61,157 bases of DNA from Cesiribacter andamanensis AMV16 (lineage in GTDB: Bacteria > Bacteroidota > Bacteroidia > Cytophagales > Cyclobacteriaceae): the NCBI RefSeq assembly GCF_000348925.1, contig NZ_AODQ01000014.1, positions 1 through 61,157 on the forward strand, given 5' to 3'. The stretch's first letter is position 1. Each line of letters starts with the position of its first letter. Both the position numbers and the translations under genes were made by a program. Below, piece after piece: positions 46,572 to 55,778 of this stretch. The notes under the pieces were generated by a model. The model was not told where the DNA came from, made no database searches, and saw nothing but the letters and a program-made list of their open reading frames with translations.

Positions 46572-48125
46572 ATGCATAAGTCCAAATCTGTACTGCTGCT
46601 TACGCTACTGATTTTTGTTGGAATAGGGTTACTGGCACTTTTTCTCTGGGGATTTAGTACAGTAGTAGCTATTGGCCATCCCGTTCTGTATGCCCTGCTT
46701 ACGCTAAGTCTCCTCTTTAAACTGGTACGCCTGCTGTTTGAATGGTACCATTATACGGGCATCCGCACACCTAAAGTCCCCCTTACCCCTGCCGCAAAAG
46801 CCTACAGGGTAGATATGCTCACTACCGCCTGCCCGGGCGAGCCTCAGGAGATGATTGAGGAAACACTCCGGGCCATGGTTGCGGTAGACTACCCCCATAC
46901 CACCTATCTGTGCGACGAGGGCAATGACCCTTATTTAAAAGCCCTGTGCCAGGAACTGGGTGCTGTTCATGTTACCCGCTCCAGCCGCACTCATGCCAAG
47001 GCAGGCAACATCAATAATGCACTCCAACAGGCCACTGGCGAGCTTTGCGTTATCCTGGATCCCGACCATGTGCCGTCGCCTGATTTTCTGCAAAAGGTGC
47101 TACCCCATTTTGATGATCCCCAAACAGGCTATGTACAGGTAGTTCAGGCGTATAAGAATCAATCAGAATCCCTGGTAGCACGGGGTGCGGCCGAGCAAAC
47201 CTACAACTTCTACGGCCCATATATGAATGCCATGGGCCAGTATGGCACAGCGCAGGCTATTGGCGCCAATTGTACCTTCCGACGGGAAGCCCTGGACTCT
47301 ATTGGCGGCCATGCACCCGGCTTAACCGAAGACATGCATACCTCCATGCTGCTGCACGCAAAGGGCTGGAAATCGGTGTACGTTCCTGAAATTGTATCCA
47401 GAGGGTTAGTGCCCAGCAGCCTGTCGGCTTACTATAAACAACAACTCAAATGGTCCCGCGGCACCTTTGACCTTTGGTTCAGGGTGTACCCCCTCATCTT
47501 TAGGCAGCTGAACTGGCGACAGAAGCTGCACCATGGCCTGCTTCCGCTCTATTTTCTGTTTGGCCTGATCACCCTCATCGATGTGGCGGTGCCGGTCTAC
47601 GCCCTCTTTTCAGGCGATTATCCCTGGCACATGGACCCGCTGGTGTTCTTTGCCTATTATTCCCCCCTGCTCCTGTGCGGCTTACTTATCCGGCAGTATG
47701 CCCAGCGCTGGCTCAATGAGCCGCATGAACGGGGCCTTCACCTCATAGGCGGAATTTTACGTGTGGGTACCTGGTGGATCTACATCACCGGCTTTGTATA
47801 CACCCTGCTGAACATTAAGGTTCCTTACATTCCTACCCCCAAGGAGCATGACACCAAGAACGAGGTCTTGCTGGCCCTGCCCAACCTGCTGCTGGCTCTG
47901 CTGTGCGTAGTTGCAGTTATATGGGGGCTGGAGCGGGACTGGCAGCCCTACAGCTTTTTAATGGCGGGTTTTGCGCTTTTCAATGCCCTTATCCTGTTCC
48001 TGGCCTTTGCCATTGGCCAGTCGCAGTGGTTTGCGGTTGTGCATAGCCTGGACCGGCTTATCCGTATACCCCGCTTCTCCTTCAGATGGAAGTTCCTTTT
48101 CGACCCTTTGGCAAGGCCAGCCTAA
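46572..48125 (+). CDS. Cellulose-synthase-like family 2 glycosyltransferase
   Basis: A 517-residue processive-type GT2 in the inner membrane. Two N-terminal helices, then the catalytic GT-A domain with the family acids D163-P-D165 (LDPDHVPSP) and D254 (LTEDMH), and the QxxRW-like motif QQLKW (290-294, Lys in place of Arg). Four or more C-terminal helices follow. This is the arrangement of BcsA-type synthases, which polymerise a beta-linked chain and push it through the membrane. Its end overlaps the next gene by 40 bp. No PilZ domain is seen. Confidence 0.92.
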   Translation: MHKSKSVLLLTLLIFVGIGLLALFLWGFSTVVAIGHPVLYALLTLSLLFKLVRLLFEWYHYTGIRTPKVPLTPAAKAYRVDMLTTACPGEPQEMIEETLRAMVAVDYPHTTYLCDEGNDPYLKALCQELGAVHVTRSSRTHAKAGNINNALQQATGELCVILDPDHVPSPDFLQKVLPHFDDPQTGYVQVVQAYKNQSESLVARGAAEQTYNFYGPYMNAMGQYGTAQAIGANCTFRREALDSIGGHAPGLTEDMHTSMLLHAKGWKSVYVPEIVSRGLVPSSLSAYYKQQLKWSRGTFDLWFRVYPLIFRQLNWRQKLHHGLLPLYFLFGLITLIDVAVPVYALFSGDYPWHMDPLVFFAYYSPLLLCGLLIRQYAQRWLNEPHERGLHLIGGILRVGTWWIYITGFVYTLLNIKVPYIPTPKEHDTKNEVLLALPNLLLALLCVVAVIWGLERDWQPYSFLMAGFALFNALILFLAFAIGQSQWFAVVHSLDRLIRIPRFSFRWKFLFDPLARPA

Positions 48126-50482
48126 ATATTTTGCTGATTTGCCCCATCTCCATCCCCTTTCTGGCAATTCCCTGGTTCTTATCCCAGAAGCAACAGGAGA
48201 TCAGCATGGACAGTGATCATGGTCCGCAGACACAAACCGAGATCGGCGGATTTTATACCGGCATTTACCTGCCCCCTTCCAACAGGGGCTTGCTGCAGCA
48301 GCTGGCGGCGGTAGAAAATGAAACCAATCACCAGTTCTCTGTAGCCTCTACCTATCTGGCCTGGGGCGCCGATCCCCTGCCGGTTGCGGAATGGCAGGCA
48401 CTGGCAGAGAAGGGCACCATCCCCATGATCAGCTGGGAGCCCTGGACCAACCTGTTTCCCCACTATGCTACCCATCCGGAGCTGGGCCAGAACAAGAAAG
48501 TGTTTCACTACATAGCTGAAGGTTATTTCGATGGGTATATCGATTCGGTCGCTATTGCCATCCGCTCGCTGGGCTATCCTGTTTTTTTGCGCTTTGCCCA
48601 TGAGATGGACAATCCCATGTACCCCTGGTCGGCCACCGGTGACAATACCCCTGCTGAGTTTATTGCCGCCTGGCGGTATGTGCATGGCCGCTTTCAATCG
48701 CTGGGGGTACAAAACGTAACCTGGGTCTGGAACCCGCTGAAGCCCTCTGCCTTCGAGGCCTACTTTCCGAATGGGGCCCGCTATCCTGAAAATATGTATG
48801 TGGACTGGATCGGCATTACCTGCCTGAACTACGGCACTGCCAACCAGGATGGCCGCTGGTACCGCTTTGAAGAGCTGTACACCCCCTTTCAGCAAAAATT
48901 AAAGCACTATGGCATAGAACTTCCGGTAATGCTGGCTGAATTTGGCTCAACCAGCTATGGTGGTGCGGCCGGTAGCTGGGTGGCGGATGCCCTTAGAAAG
49001 ATTCGCACGGCATATCCTGAGATCAGGGCTACTGTGCTCTTCTACAGCGATCAGGACCAGAACTGGGTGGCCGACTGGCGACCGGCTACCGGAGAGGGGG
49101 GTATTAACTGGACCTATCCTCTGAATACGATAAGCAGCACCCTTAACTCCTTTTCAACCCTTGCCCTTATTCCCTTTGAGAAAAAAGAGGGTGCAGCTAC
49201 CCGACCCAAGCCCCGGGTAGCCGGCGATAGCGGCAATTACTCCTTACTGGTAAAGGGCTCCCCCTTTTACATTAAGGGGGTCTGCTATAACCCGGCACAC
49301 GATTGGCGGGATGGATTTCTGCCCCTTACCCGCAAGCAGCTGGAGCAGGATTTCAGTAAAATAAAGGCTATGGGAGCCAACACGATCAGGCGCTATGAGC
49401 CCGGCCCCTATGACATTAACATGTTCAATGTAGCAGAAGAGCAGGACCTGGCCATTGTGTACGGGTTCTGGTTTGACCCTGCCATTGATTATTATACCAA
49501 TACCGCTGCCAAAGCCGCCTATGAGGCCAAAGTGCTGAAGCATGTGAAGAAATATAAAGATCGGAACGCCATTATTGCCTGGAACATCGGTAATGAAAGC
49601 TGGGGGCTGCAGAAGAAGCATTTTGCCAGGCCATACCTTACCCTTACCCGCCGGGCGTACCTGGAGTTTCTGGAAGGGCTTGCCCAAAAGATTCGGGAGA
49701 TTGACCCGGATCGCCCCATCTTTGCCTCAGAAGAACAGGAACATTATCAGCTGCCCAGTACGGTGTATGAACTGTACACCCATCTGCCGTCTGTCGATAT
49801 CATTGGCATTAATGCCTACTACAAAGCAAACATTGAACGCCTGCAGGAAACCTTTCTGAAGTTTGATGGCAGCCGCCCCTATGCTGTCACTGAATTTGGT
49901 CCTAAAGGCTACTGGAGCCATGAGTTTGGTGATTTTCGGGATGGCTATCACCTTATAGAAGTATCCAGCCTGAGCAAAGCCCGCTGGTACCAAACCCAAT
50001 GGCAGACCTACATCCAACCCCACAAGGGGCACAACCTGGGCGGTTTTGCCTTTAGCTGGCGGGATCGCTATGAGGGCACTTCCACCTGGTTTGGCATTAC
50101 CGATTATAAGGGAAGGCTCAAGCCGGCCTACTACTACCTGCAGCAGGCGTATGGAGCAGCAGAGAAGCCAGTTACGGAAGCGGGCAGGGCTGATTTTGCT
50201 GATCTCACCATTGTGGGGCCCTGGAATGCCTTAAAACCCGGTGGATCCGTATGGCTCACCGCAGCGGTTACCAATGGCTATGCCGGTCCTTTAACCTTTG
50301 AGTGGGATATTCAGGATGAGGCCAGCTGGAAAAGTGTTGGTAGTATCCAAAACGACATCTACGACCTAAAACACGTTGAGCTTAAGATCCCGGCTGCCAA
50401 ATCAAGCTACCGGGTGTATGTGCATGCGACCGACACTGCCGGAAATGTGATCACCGCCTCCAGGCCCCTGGTGATGGAATAG
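48086..50482 (+). CDS. Two-domain glycoside hydrolase, GH26-like plus GH2-like
   Basis: A 798-residue exported protein with two TIM-barrel domains in tandem. After an N-terminal membrane anchor (NILLICPISIPFLAIPWFL), residues about 50-350 are GH26-like (mannanase/endo-beta-glucanase family): E173 in RFAHEMDNPMYPW and E285 in MLAEFGSTSYGG. Residues about 385-690 are the GH2-like barrel, E504 in NIGNESWG and E603 in VTEFGPKG, followed by a beta-rich domain to the end. The start overlaps the synthase gene by 40 bp, so the enzymes are coupled. Such hydrolases are expected to trim or release the chain made by the synthase. Confidence 0.9.
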   Translation: MEVPFRPFGKASLNILLICPISIPFLAIPWFLSQKQQEISMDSDHGPQTQTEIGGFYTGIYLPPSNRGLLQQLAAVENETNHQFSVASTYLAWGADPLPVAEWQALAEKGTIPMISWEPWTNLFPHYATHPELGQNKKVFHYIAEGYFDGYIDSVAIAIRSLGYPVFLRFAHEMDNPMYPWSATGDNTPAEFIAAWRYVHGRFQSLGVQNVTWVWNPLKPSAFEAYFPNGARYPENMYVDWIGITCLNYGTANQDGRWYRFEELYTPFQQKLKHYGIELPVMLAEFGSTSYGGAAGSWVADALRKIRTAYPEIRATVLFYSDQDQNWVADWRPATGEGGINWTYPLNTISSTLNSFSTLALIPFEKKEGAATRPKPRVAGDSGNYSLLVKGSPFYIKGVCYNPAHDWRDGFLPLTRKQLEQDFSKIKAMGANTIRRYEPGPYDINMFNVAEEQDLAIVYGFWFDPAIDYYTNTAAKAAYEAKVLKHVKKYKDRNAIIAWNIGNESWGLQKKHFARPYLTLTRRAYLEFLEGLAQKIREIDPDRPIFASEEQEHYQLPSTVYELYTHLPSVDIIGINAYYKANIERLQETFLKFDGSRPYAVTEFGPKGYWSHEFGDFRDGYHLIEVSSLSKARWYQTQWQTYIQPHKGHNLGGFAFSWRDRYEGTSTWFGITDYKGRLKPAYYYLQQAYGAAEKPVTEAGRADFADLTIVGPWNALKPGGSVWLTAAVTNGYAGPLTFEWDIQDEASWKSVGSIQNDIYDLKHVELKIPAAKSSYRVYVHATDTAGNVITASRPLVME

Positions 50483-50758
50483 GTAGAGGGAGCGTTCCGA
50501 CAATCACTGAGAGCAATCCTCTGCTTCCTCTCCCTTTCGAGAACTTTCCCCATTCAATGTCAACCGCTGACTGGCAAAGGCCACCTCCATGGAAGAGTAG
50601 AATGCTGACTAGGGGAATCTCTGACTAAACTGTTATTGTATCTGCTCCATCGGCAGACAATGACCTATTCCGGAAAGGGTACAGGCATCTGCATCTTGCA
50701 GTATTGCTGAGAAAACAGCTAAGAACAGGCAAATATATAAGCAGCTACAAAGCAGAAG

Positions 50759-50778
50759 CTAGCCCAGACTGGGGCTAG
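50759..50778 (-). terminator. Weak terminator hairpin at the end of the lectin gene
   Basis: CTAGCCC-AGACTG-GGGCTAG forms a 7-bp stem overlapping the stop codon. No U tract follows on the minus strand, so its role is uncertain. Confidence 0.35.
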
Positions 50779-52577
50779 TGCACCAGCGAAACAATCCCCT
50801 TCTGGGGCTTTCCTCCCTCACCCAGATCAATCACATAGGCATACGATCCAAGGGGCAACTTCTTTCCCTTATACATCCCGTCCCAGGGCACAGCATACCC
50901 CTTAGACTCAAATACAACTACTCCCCAGCGGTCAAAAACCGAAACGGTACAGGCAGGGTATTTAGCGATCTTTAAAATTTCCCAGTAGTCATTTAACCCG
51001 TCTCCGTTGGGAGAAAAGGCATTAGGAACAAAGATGCCATCTACAACGGTAATGGTGATCTCATCCGTAGCAATGCACCCGCTGGCATCGGTTATGGTAA
51101 GTGTATAGGTGGTGGTTGCTTGTGGATTAGCGATTGGAGTAAGTATCCCCATGTCACTTAAACCCTCTGAAGGCGACCAACTTATTTGTCCTTCTCCATA
51201 CCCCTGTAACTGCAGTTCTTCGCCTATGTAAAGGCGTGTATCCTCTCCCGCATATACCTCGGGCAATGGTTGAACTATTGCGGTAACGGACGTGCGATCA
51301 CCCTCGCAGGCGCCATCAAAAAAGGAAACCCAGAAGGTGGTAGTACGCTGTAAAAGCGGGGTGATAAACAAAGTGCCTTCGGCTTCATATATAGGCACAG
51401 TATGGCTAGCACTTGCATACCATCGATAAGTGCCGCCCGGAGCTTCTACTGCCTGTGCAGTGAACTGCACCTCGCCAGGCCCACAGCGGAATGCATCCGC
51501 TACTTGTGGTGTAGGGAGAACCTGGCTGCAGACAACCTCTACCCTTACCTGGGCACTGGCACATTTGGAATAGCATAGATCCGAGCCTGTTTCACAGGCT
51601 TCATACGTAAAAACATCTGTGCCTACAAAGCCAAAGGCCGGAGTGTATACCAGGCTGTTGTTCACTATCTGTACACTGCCATGTAGCGGCTGTTTGATGA
51701 TGGCTCCTATTCCGAGGGCATCACCCGTGGTGTGGCTATCATTGGCCAGAACGTCAATGGTTACCGGTACCTGATGCTCCGTTGAGACAACATCTGCTAT
51801 AGCAACAGGCTTGCTTTCCGCTTCAAAGATGCAAATGGTTTGCTCATTTTTAGATCCGCCTGTTGATCCAGTAAACCCATAATAAACTATAGGATTACCT
51901 CCAAAAACTTTTGTAACGATATCATCCCTATTTCTAAAGCGGAGTTTTCCATTAAAATATAATTCTAACTCAAAATTAGCCGGATTCCACTTTATTTTGT
52001 AATCGTTACATCCTCCGTCTTCAACATTAGGATTGTCTGGATTAATGGGTAGAGCAGGTAGGATAATATGATCTAAATCACCATCATATACTATTGTAGT
52101 ATGATCAGCTTCTAATTCGTTAACAAATGACCGATTATAGTAAGTATCAAATTCAATGGCTACCGATGGTTTTATTACTCTAACTAAAGTTTGATCATCT
52201 GTGTAGGTAGGATGATAAGCAAAACCAAGTCCCCCTCCTGGAGTTCCCTTTGCATTAAGCCCCCTTACATCATTGTGAAGTACAAATGCAATACCATCTG
52301 CTCCATCCTCATCCCTAGTTCCTAAATATATAACAAAGTCAAGCTCAACTGGCTCTCTTAGATCAATCTGCCTTTCCCACCAAACTGCTCCAAATCTACC
52401 TTCTTTATCTTCGGTTACTTTGAAGCAACGTTCAGATACTTTCACAGCATCGCCTCTGGTAACAAACTGTGCAGAAACCAGCGTTGGAGTCAAGGCACAG
52501 CCCACTACCAATGCTATCCTGAATAGGATGCATCGTGCAGTTACAGCAGATTTTACAATATACTTCAGAAAGAGCAT
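50775..52577 (-). CDS. T9SS-exported protein with L-type lectin-like domain
   Basis: A 600-residue surface or secreted protein. Signal peptide (about 15-36), then an L-type-lectin-like domain (about 40-255: DGIAFVLHNDVRG, GGGLGFAYHPT, VAIEFDTYYNR). Next, a cadherin/Ig-like domain (about 265-345; VLANDS, PAFGFVGTDVFTYEAC), further beta-rich Ig-like segments, and at the end the type IX secretion type B sorting domain: VPNAFSPNGDGLNDYWEI, VFDRWGVVVFE and a C-terminal beta segment. The lectin domain is AT-rich, the rest GC-rich. It might bind the polysaccharides made by the flanking loci, which is inference from position. Confidence 0.93.
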   Translation of the reverse strand: MLFLKYIVKSAVTARCILFRIALVVGCALTPTLVSAQFVTRGDAVKVSERCFKVTEDKEGRFGAVWWERQIDLREPVELDFVIYLGTRDEDGADGIAFVLHNDVRGLNAKGTPGGGLGFAYHPTYTDDQTLVRVIKPSVAIEFDTYYNRSFVNELEADHTTIVYDGDLDHIILPALPINPDNPNVEDGGCNDYKIKWNPANFELELYFNGKLRFRNRDDIVTKVFGGNPIVYYGFTGSTGGSKNEQTICIFEAESKPVAIADVVSTEHQVPVTIDVLANDSHTTGDALGIGAIIKQPLHGSVQIVNNSLVYTPAFGFVGTDVFTYEACETGSDLCYSKCASAQVRVEVVCSQVLPTPQVADAFRCGPGEVQFTAQAVEAPGGTYRWYASASHTVPIYEAEGTLFITPLLQRTTTFWVSFFDGACEGDRTSVTAIVQPLPEVYAGEDTRLYIGEELQLQGYGEGQISWSPSEGLSDMGILTPIANPQATTTYTLTITDASGCIATDEITITVVDGIFVPNAFSPNGDGLNDYWEILKIAKYPACTVSVFDRWGVVVFESKGYAVPWDGMYKGKKLPLGSYAYVIDLGEGGKPQKGIVSLVH

Positions 52578-52942
52578 GAAGTGTGGGGCTCAGAGGCAAC
52601 AAGGTGTGCAGACGATCTTTCCTTTATCAACCAGCCTATGCCTACTTACCCCATCAGGAAAGGGATTGATCTACTGCAAATAAAACTTATCTGAGATAAA
52701 ATTAGGCATAAAATAGTTAACCAACAACAGCCTATACTCAAATAAACATTTTAAAACTGCCTTGGAAGCAGCCTACGGGCTGGACTGCACCCTACTTATC
52801 CGACTAAGGCCATACGACAACCCACTAACGGGGCATCTACAAGAAGCTATCTTGAATAAGGTCTCCCTTAACAAGAAAGCAGCCGACTACCCTCATCGGC
52901 AAACGGCTGCTTCTCTAATATTTTCAAGTTGCTAGGGCAGGC
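52578..52942. other. Intergenic region between lectin and gmd genes
   Basis: About 365 bp. It holds the gmd terminator (52877-52912) and presumably the lectin promoter. No gene or repeat seen. Confidence 0.5.
52877..52912 (-). terminator. Terminator of gmd
   Basis: AAGCAGCCG (52877-52885) pairs with CGGCTGCTT (52904-52912), a 9-bp GC-rich stem with an 18-base loop, 31 bases beyond the gmd stop on the minus strand. The downstream U tract is poor. Confidence 0.55.
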
Positions 52943-54052
52943 TTACTCGTAATAGTTCAAGGTATTGTAGCCCGAGGCGGCCAGGTATTTATCCTTTTTC
53001 ATGAGGACAAGGTCGGCCTGCATCATGTCCTGTACCAGGGCAGGCAGGTCGTACTTGGGCTCCCAGCCCAAGACTTCTTTGGATTTGGTGGGGTCGCCAA
53101 TGAGCAGATCTACCTCGGTGGGGCGGAAATAGCGCGGGTCTACACTTACCACCTCCTGCCCCTCGGGCACGTGATAAGCACCCGAGCAGCTTTTTACGTA
53201 GCCCTTTTCGGCTACCCCCTCACCTCTGAACTCCAGCTGGATGCCCGCTTCGGCAAAGGCCATGCGCACAAAATCCCGTACACTGGTGGTAATGCCGGTG
53301 GCAATCACAAAATCTTCGGGCTTCTCCTGCTGCAGGATCAGGTACATGGCCTCTACATAGTCTTTGGCATGGCCCCAGTCCCGCTGCGCATCCAGATTGC
53401 CCAGGTAAAGCTTGTCTTGTATGCCCAGAGCAATGCGGGCGGCCGCGCGGGTAATCTTGCGGGTCACAAAGGTCTCGCCCCGCAGCGGCGACTCATGGTT
53501 AAAGAGAATGCCGTTGCAGGCATACATCCCGTAAGCCTCCCGGTAGTTCACCGTGATCCAGTAGGCATAGAGTTTGGCTACGGCATAGGGAGAACGGGGA
53601 TAGAAGGGGGTACTTTCCGACTGCGGAACAGCCTGCACCAGGCCATACAGCTCTGAGGTAGAGGCCTGATAGATGCGGGTCTTTCCGGTGAGGCCCAGAA
53701 TGCGCACAGCTTCCAGAATCCGAAGGGTGCCCAGGCCATCGGCATTGGCAGTGTACTCCGGGGTTTCAAAGCTAACCTGTACATGGCTCATGGCGGCCAG
53801 GTTATAGATCTCATCAGGCTGCACTTCCTGTATGATGCGGATCAGGTTTGTGCTATCGGTCAGGTCGCCATAGTGAAGCTTCAGGCGCACCTGCTGCTCG
53901 TGGGGGTCCTGGTAGAGGTGATCGATGCGATCGGTATTGAACAGGGAGGTACGGCGCTTGATGCCATGCACCATGTATCCCTTTCCAAGCAGAAACTCGG
54001 CCAGATAGGCGCCGTCCTGTCCGGTTATTCCGGTAATTAAGGCTGTTTTCAT
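52943..54052 (-). CDS. gmd: GDP-mannose 4,6-dehydratase
   Basis: A 369-residue NADP-dependent SDR enzyme converting GDP-mannose to GDP-4-keto-6-deoxymannose, the precursor of GDP-fucose and related sugars for the surface polysaccharide. Nucleotide-binding motif [13 protein letters not shown] at residues 8-20, catalytic S-T-S-E in [10 protein letters not shown], and the active-site YAVAK (YxxxK). Family motifs [20 protein letters not shown] and [20 protein letters not shown] are present. Own promoter and terminator. No GDP-fucose synthase (fcl) or mannose-1-phosphate enzymes are in the window. Confidence 0.97.
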   Translation of the reverse strand: MKTALITGITGQDGAYLAEFLLGKGYMVHGIKRRTSLFNTDRIDHLYQDPHEQQVRLKLHYGDLTDSTNLIRIIQEVQPDEIYNLAAMSHVQVSFETPEYTANADGLGTLRILEAVRILGLTGKTRIYQASTSELYGLVQAVPQSESTPFYPRSPYAVAKLYAYWITVNYREAYGMYACNGILFNHESPLRGETFVTRKITRAAARIALGIQDKLYLGNLDAQRDWGHAKDYVEAMYLILQQEKPEDFVIATGITTSVRDFVRMAFAEAGIQLEFRGEGVAEKGYVKSCSGAYHVPEGQEVVSVDPRYFRPTEVDLLIGDPTKSKEVLGWEPKYDLPALVQDMMQADLVLMKKDKYLAASGYNTLNYYE

Positions 54053-54234
54053 TGTTCAGAGGAAGTGAGCTGCCGGGCTGCCCCAGCAAATAACGAGTAC
54101 ATTTATCCCTTTTACCAGCTGCACCGAGCTATCAAGCAATGCGGCTACGGAGCCTGAGGCTGCTCCTGACACCTGCACGTTTCTCACTCAAAATACCGAC
54201 AACAGGGAATGGGCGCAGTGGCAAAAGGGTCCCC

Positions 54235-54266
54235 AAATATAGGTACAATTCGTGTATGCTTGAAAC
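54235..54266 (-). promoter_or_regulatory. Candidate promoter of gmd
   Basis: On the minus strand, TTTC (54266-54263), 20-base spacer, then TATATTTG (54242-54235), an exact TAnnTTTG. Transcription would start near 54229, giving a leader of about 175 bases. Confidence 0.5.
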
Positions 54267-54329
54267 TTTCGGAGAATAAATAAGAACTATCTGAGTTTAC
54301 CTATCTCATAAACCCCTATCAGCCAGCAT

Positions 54330-54360
54330 AAAAAAAAGCCCGTTTGAGCGGGCTTCTTTC
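54330..54360 (-). terminator. Bidirectional terminator after the TolC-like gene
   Basis: GCCCG-TTTGAG-CGGGC (54338-54353) with seven or eight A on its left and TTCTTT on its right. On the minus strand the A run becomes a U tract, ending the efflux operon. Confidence 0.75.
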
Positions 54361-54434
54361 TATCAACAACAACCAATACGTTTAAGGACCACAGGTCTCT
54401 GCCACTGCACCATCCGGCTCACCTGCCTAAGGGC

Positions 54435-55766
54435 TTATTTACCCCTATAAAAATCCAGTACCTTTTGCCGCAGCACATAATCATATTTGGCCATCAGCAG
54501 GTTGATGCGGCTACGATCGGCATTGTTCTTGGCAATCAGGTAATCCACGGGCGTACCGGCGCCGGCATTAAAACGGATCTCTGCAGCCCGGAAGGCTTCC
54601 GCAAAGGCGCTCTGCTGCTCTTCCAGCAGCTGATAGCGCTCCCTGGCATTATCCCTATTGAGTTGGGCCTGCTCCACATCCTGCCGGAGCTGCACCAGTA
54701 CGCCTTCTTCCTGCAGGTTCACATCCTGCAGCTCCAGTTTGGCCCGCCGCAGCTGGTTGTGCGAATCAAAGCCATTGAGAATGGGTATGCGCAGCAAAAG
54801 GCCTACATTAGAGAACAGGTTGTTGCGCAGCTGTGCATCATAATAGATCTGCTCCCCATTAATGGTGGCAGCACTGGAATAGTTGGTATTTAGGTTACCA
54901 AAGAGAAACAGGCTCGGAGAGAAATTCCCCCACAGGCTGCGCACTCCGGCCTGGGCGCTTCGGCTCCGAAGCCGGGCAGCCTTTACCAGGGCCAGCTGGC
55001 CCATGGAGGCTTCGTAAACAGCATCGGCCGTGGTAGCGGCAGACTCCCGCATCACCAGCTCGCTCACTTCTATGCGCTCCAGCTGCAGGGAGGGGGTATA
55101 GGGAACATTCATAAGCTGGGCCAGGGCCAGTTTGCTTACCTCCAATGTCTGGCGGGCATTGAGCAGGGCCAGCTCTTCGGTTTTCAGCTGGCCCGACATC
55201 TCGGCTAGCTGGGGCGGGCCAATGGCACCTTGTTTAAGCAACACCTGCAGGCGGTCTACCTGCTGTTGGGTTACTGCCACCTGATTGCCGGCAACTTCTA
55301 CCAGATCTTCGTTGCTAAGCACCTGCAGGTAGGCCAGCATTACCTCCAGGCTCAGGTTATCCCGGGCCTGCTGCAGCTCCTGCCCGGCAGCATCCCTTGC
55401 CAGACTGGTCTGGCGTATGGCGTTCTGCTGGCTAAGGCCTCCAAACAGCAACAGGCTTCCTCCTACCCCATAACTACCATACTTTAACTCCTGGTTCACA
55501 TAGGTATTGGTAAAGGGGTCAATGCTGCGTCCCTGGTTAATGCCATGGCTTATGCTGGCATTAATGGTAGGGAGCAGGTTGCTCTTTGCCTGCCGATAGT
55601 CTACCTGGCTGCCCTGCAGACTCAGCTGGCGCTGGCGTACCTGCAGGTTGTTGGTTAGCGCAGTTTGCAGGGCCTGCTCCAGGCTAAGGCTGCCGGTACC
55701 CTCCTGGGCAAAAAGGGAGAGGGGGAGAAGGCCAAAAAAATAGAGAAAAATAAGGGAGCACTTCAT
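54435..55766 (-). CDS. TolC-family outer membrane protein
   Basis: A 443-residue outer-membrane efflux channel. Signal peptide (MKCSLIFLYFFGLLPLSLFAQ), then two repeats of the outer-membrane efflux fold: LSLEQALQTALTNNLQVRQRQLSLQGSQVDYRQAKSNLLPTINAS in the first half, and the second half with ILNGFDSHNQLRRAKLELQDVNLQEEG and a helical RYQLLEEQQSAFAEAFRAAEIRFNAGAGTPVDYLIAKN. Last gene of the operon, 13 bp after the ATPase gene. Works with the upstream permeases and ATPase as an export system. Confidence 0.93.
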   Translation of the reverse strand: MKCSLIFLYFFGLLPLSLFAQEGTGSLSLEQALQTALTNNLQVRQRQLSLQGSQVDYRQAKSNLLPTINASISHGINQGRSIDPFTNTYVNQELKYGSYGVGGSLLLFGGLSQQNAIRQTSLARDAAGQELQQARDNLSLEVMLAYLQVLSNEDLVEVAGNQVAVTQQQVDRLQVLLKQGAIGPPQLAEMSGQLKTEELALLNARQTLEVSKLALAQLMNVPYTPSLQLERIEVSELVMRESAATTADAVYEASMGQLALVKAARLRSRSAQAGVRSLWGNFSPSLFLFGNLNTNYSSAATINGEQIYYDAQLRNNLFSNVGLLLRIPILNGFDSHNQLRRAKLELQDVNLQEEGVLVQLRQDVEQAQLNRDNARERYQLLEEQQSAFAEAFRAAEIRFNAGAGTPVDYLIAKNNADRSRINLLMAKYDYVLRQKVLDFYRGK

Positions 55767-55778
55767 GACTGAAAAAGG

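Larger units (their letters stand above)
54053..54434. other. Intergenic region between gmd and the efflux operon
   Basis: About 382 bp containing the gmd promoter (54235-54266) and the efflux-operon terminator (54330-54360). No gene seen in the rest. Confidence 0.55.

Noticed and set aside
54361-54434. A tRNA-like segment after the terminator
   Set aside because: No acceptor stem or T-arm could be formed; it is ordinary intergenic DNA.
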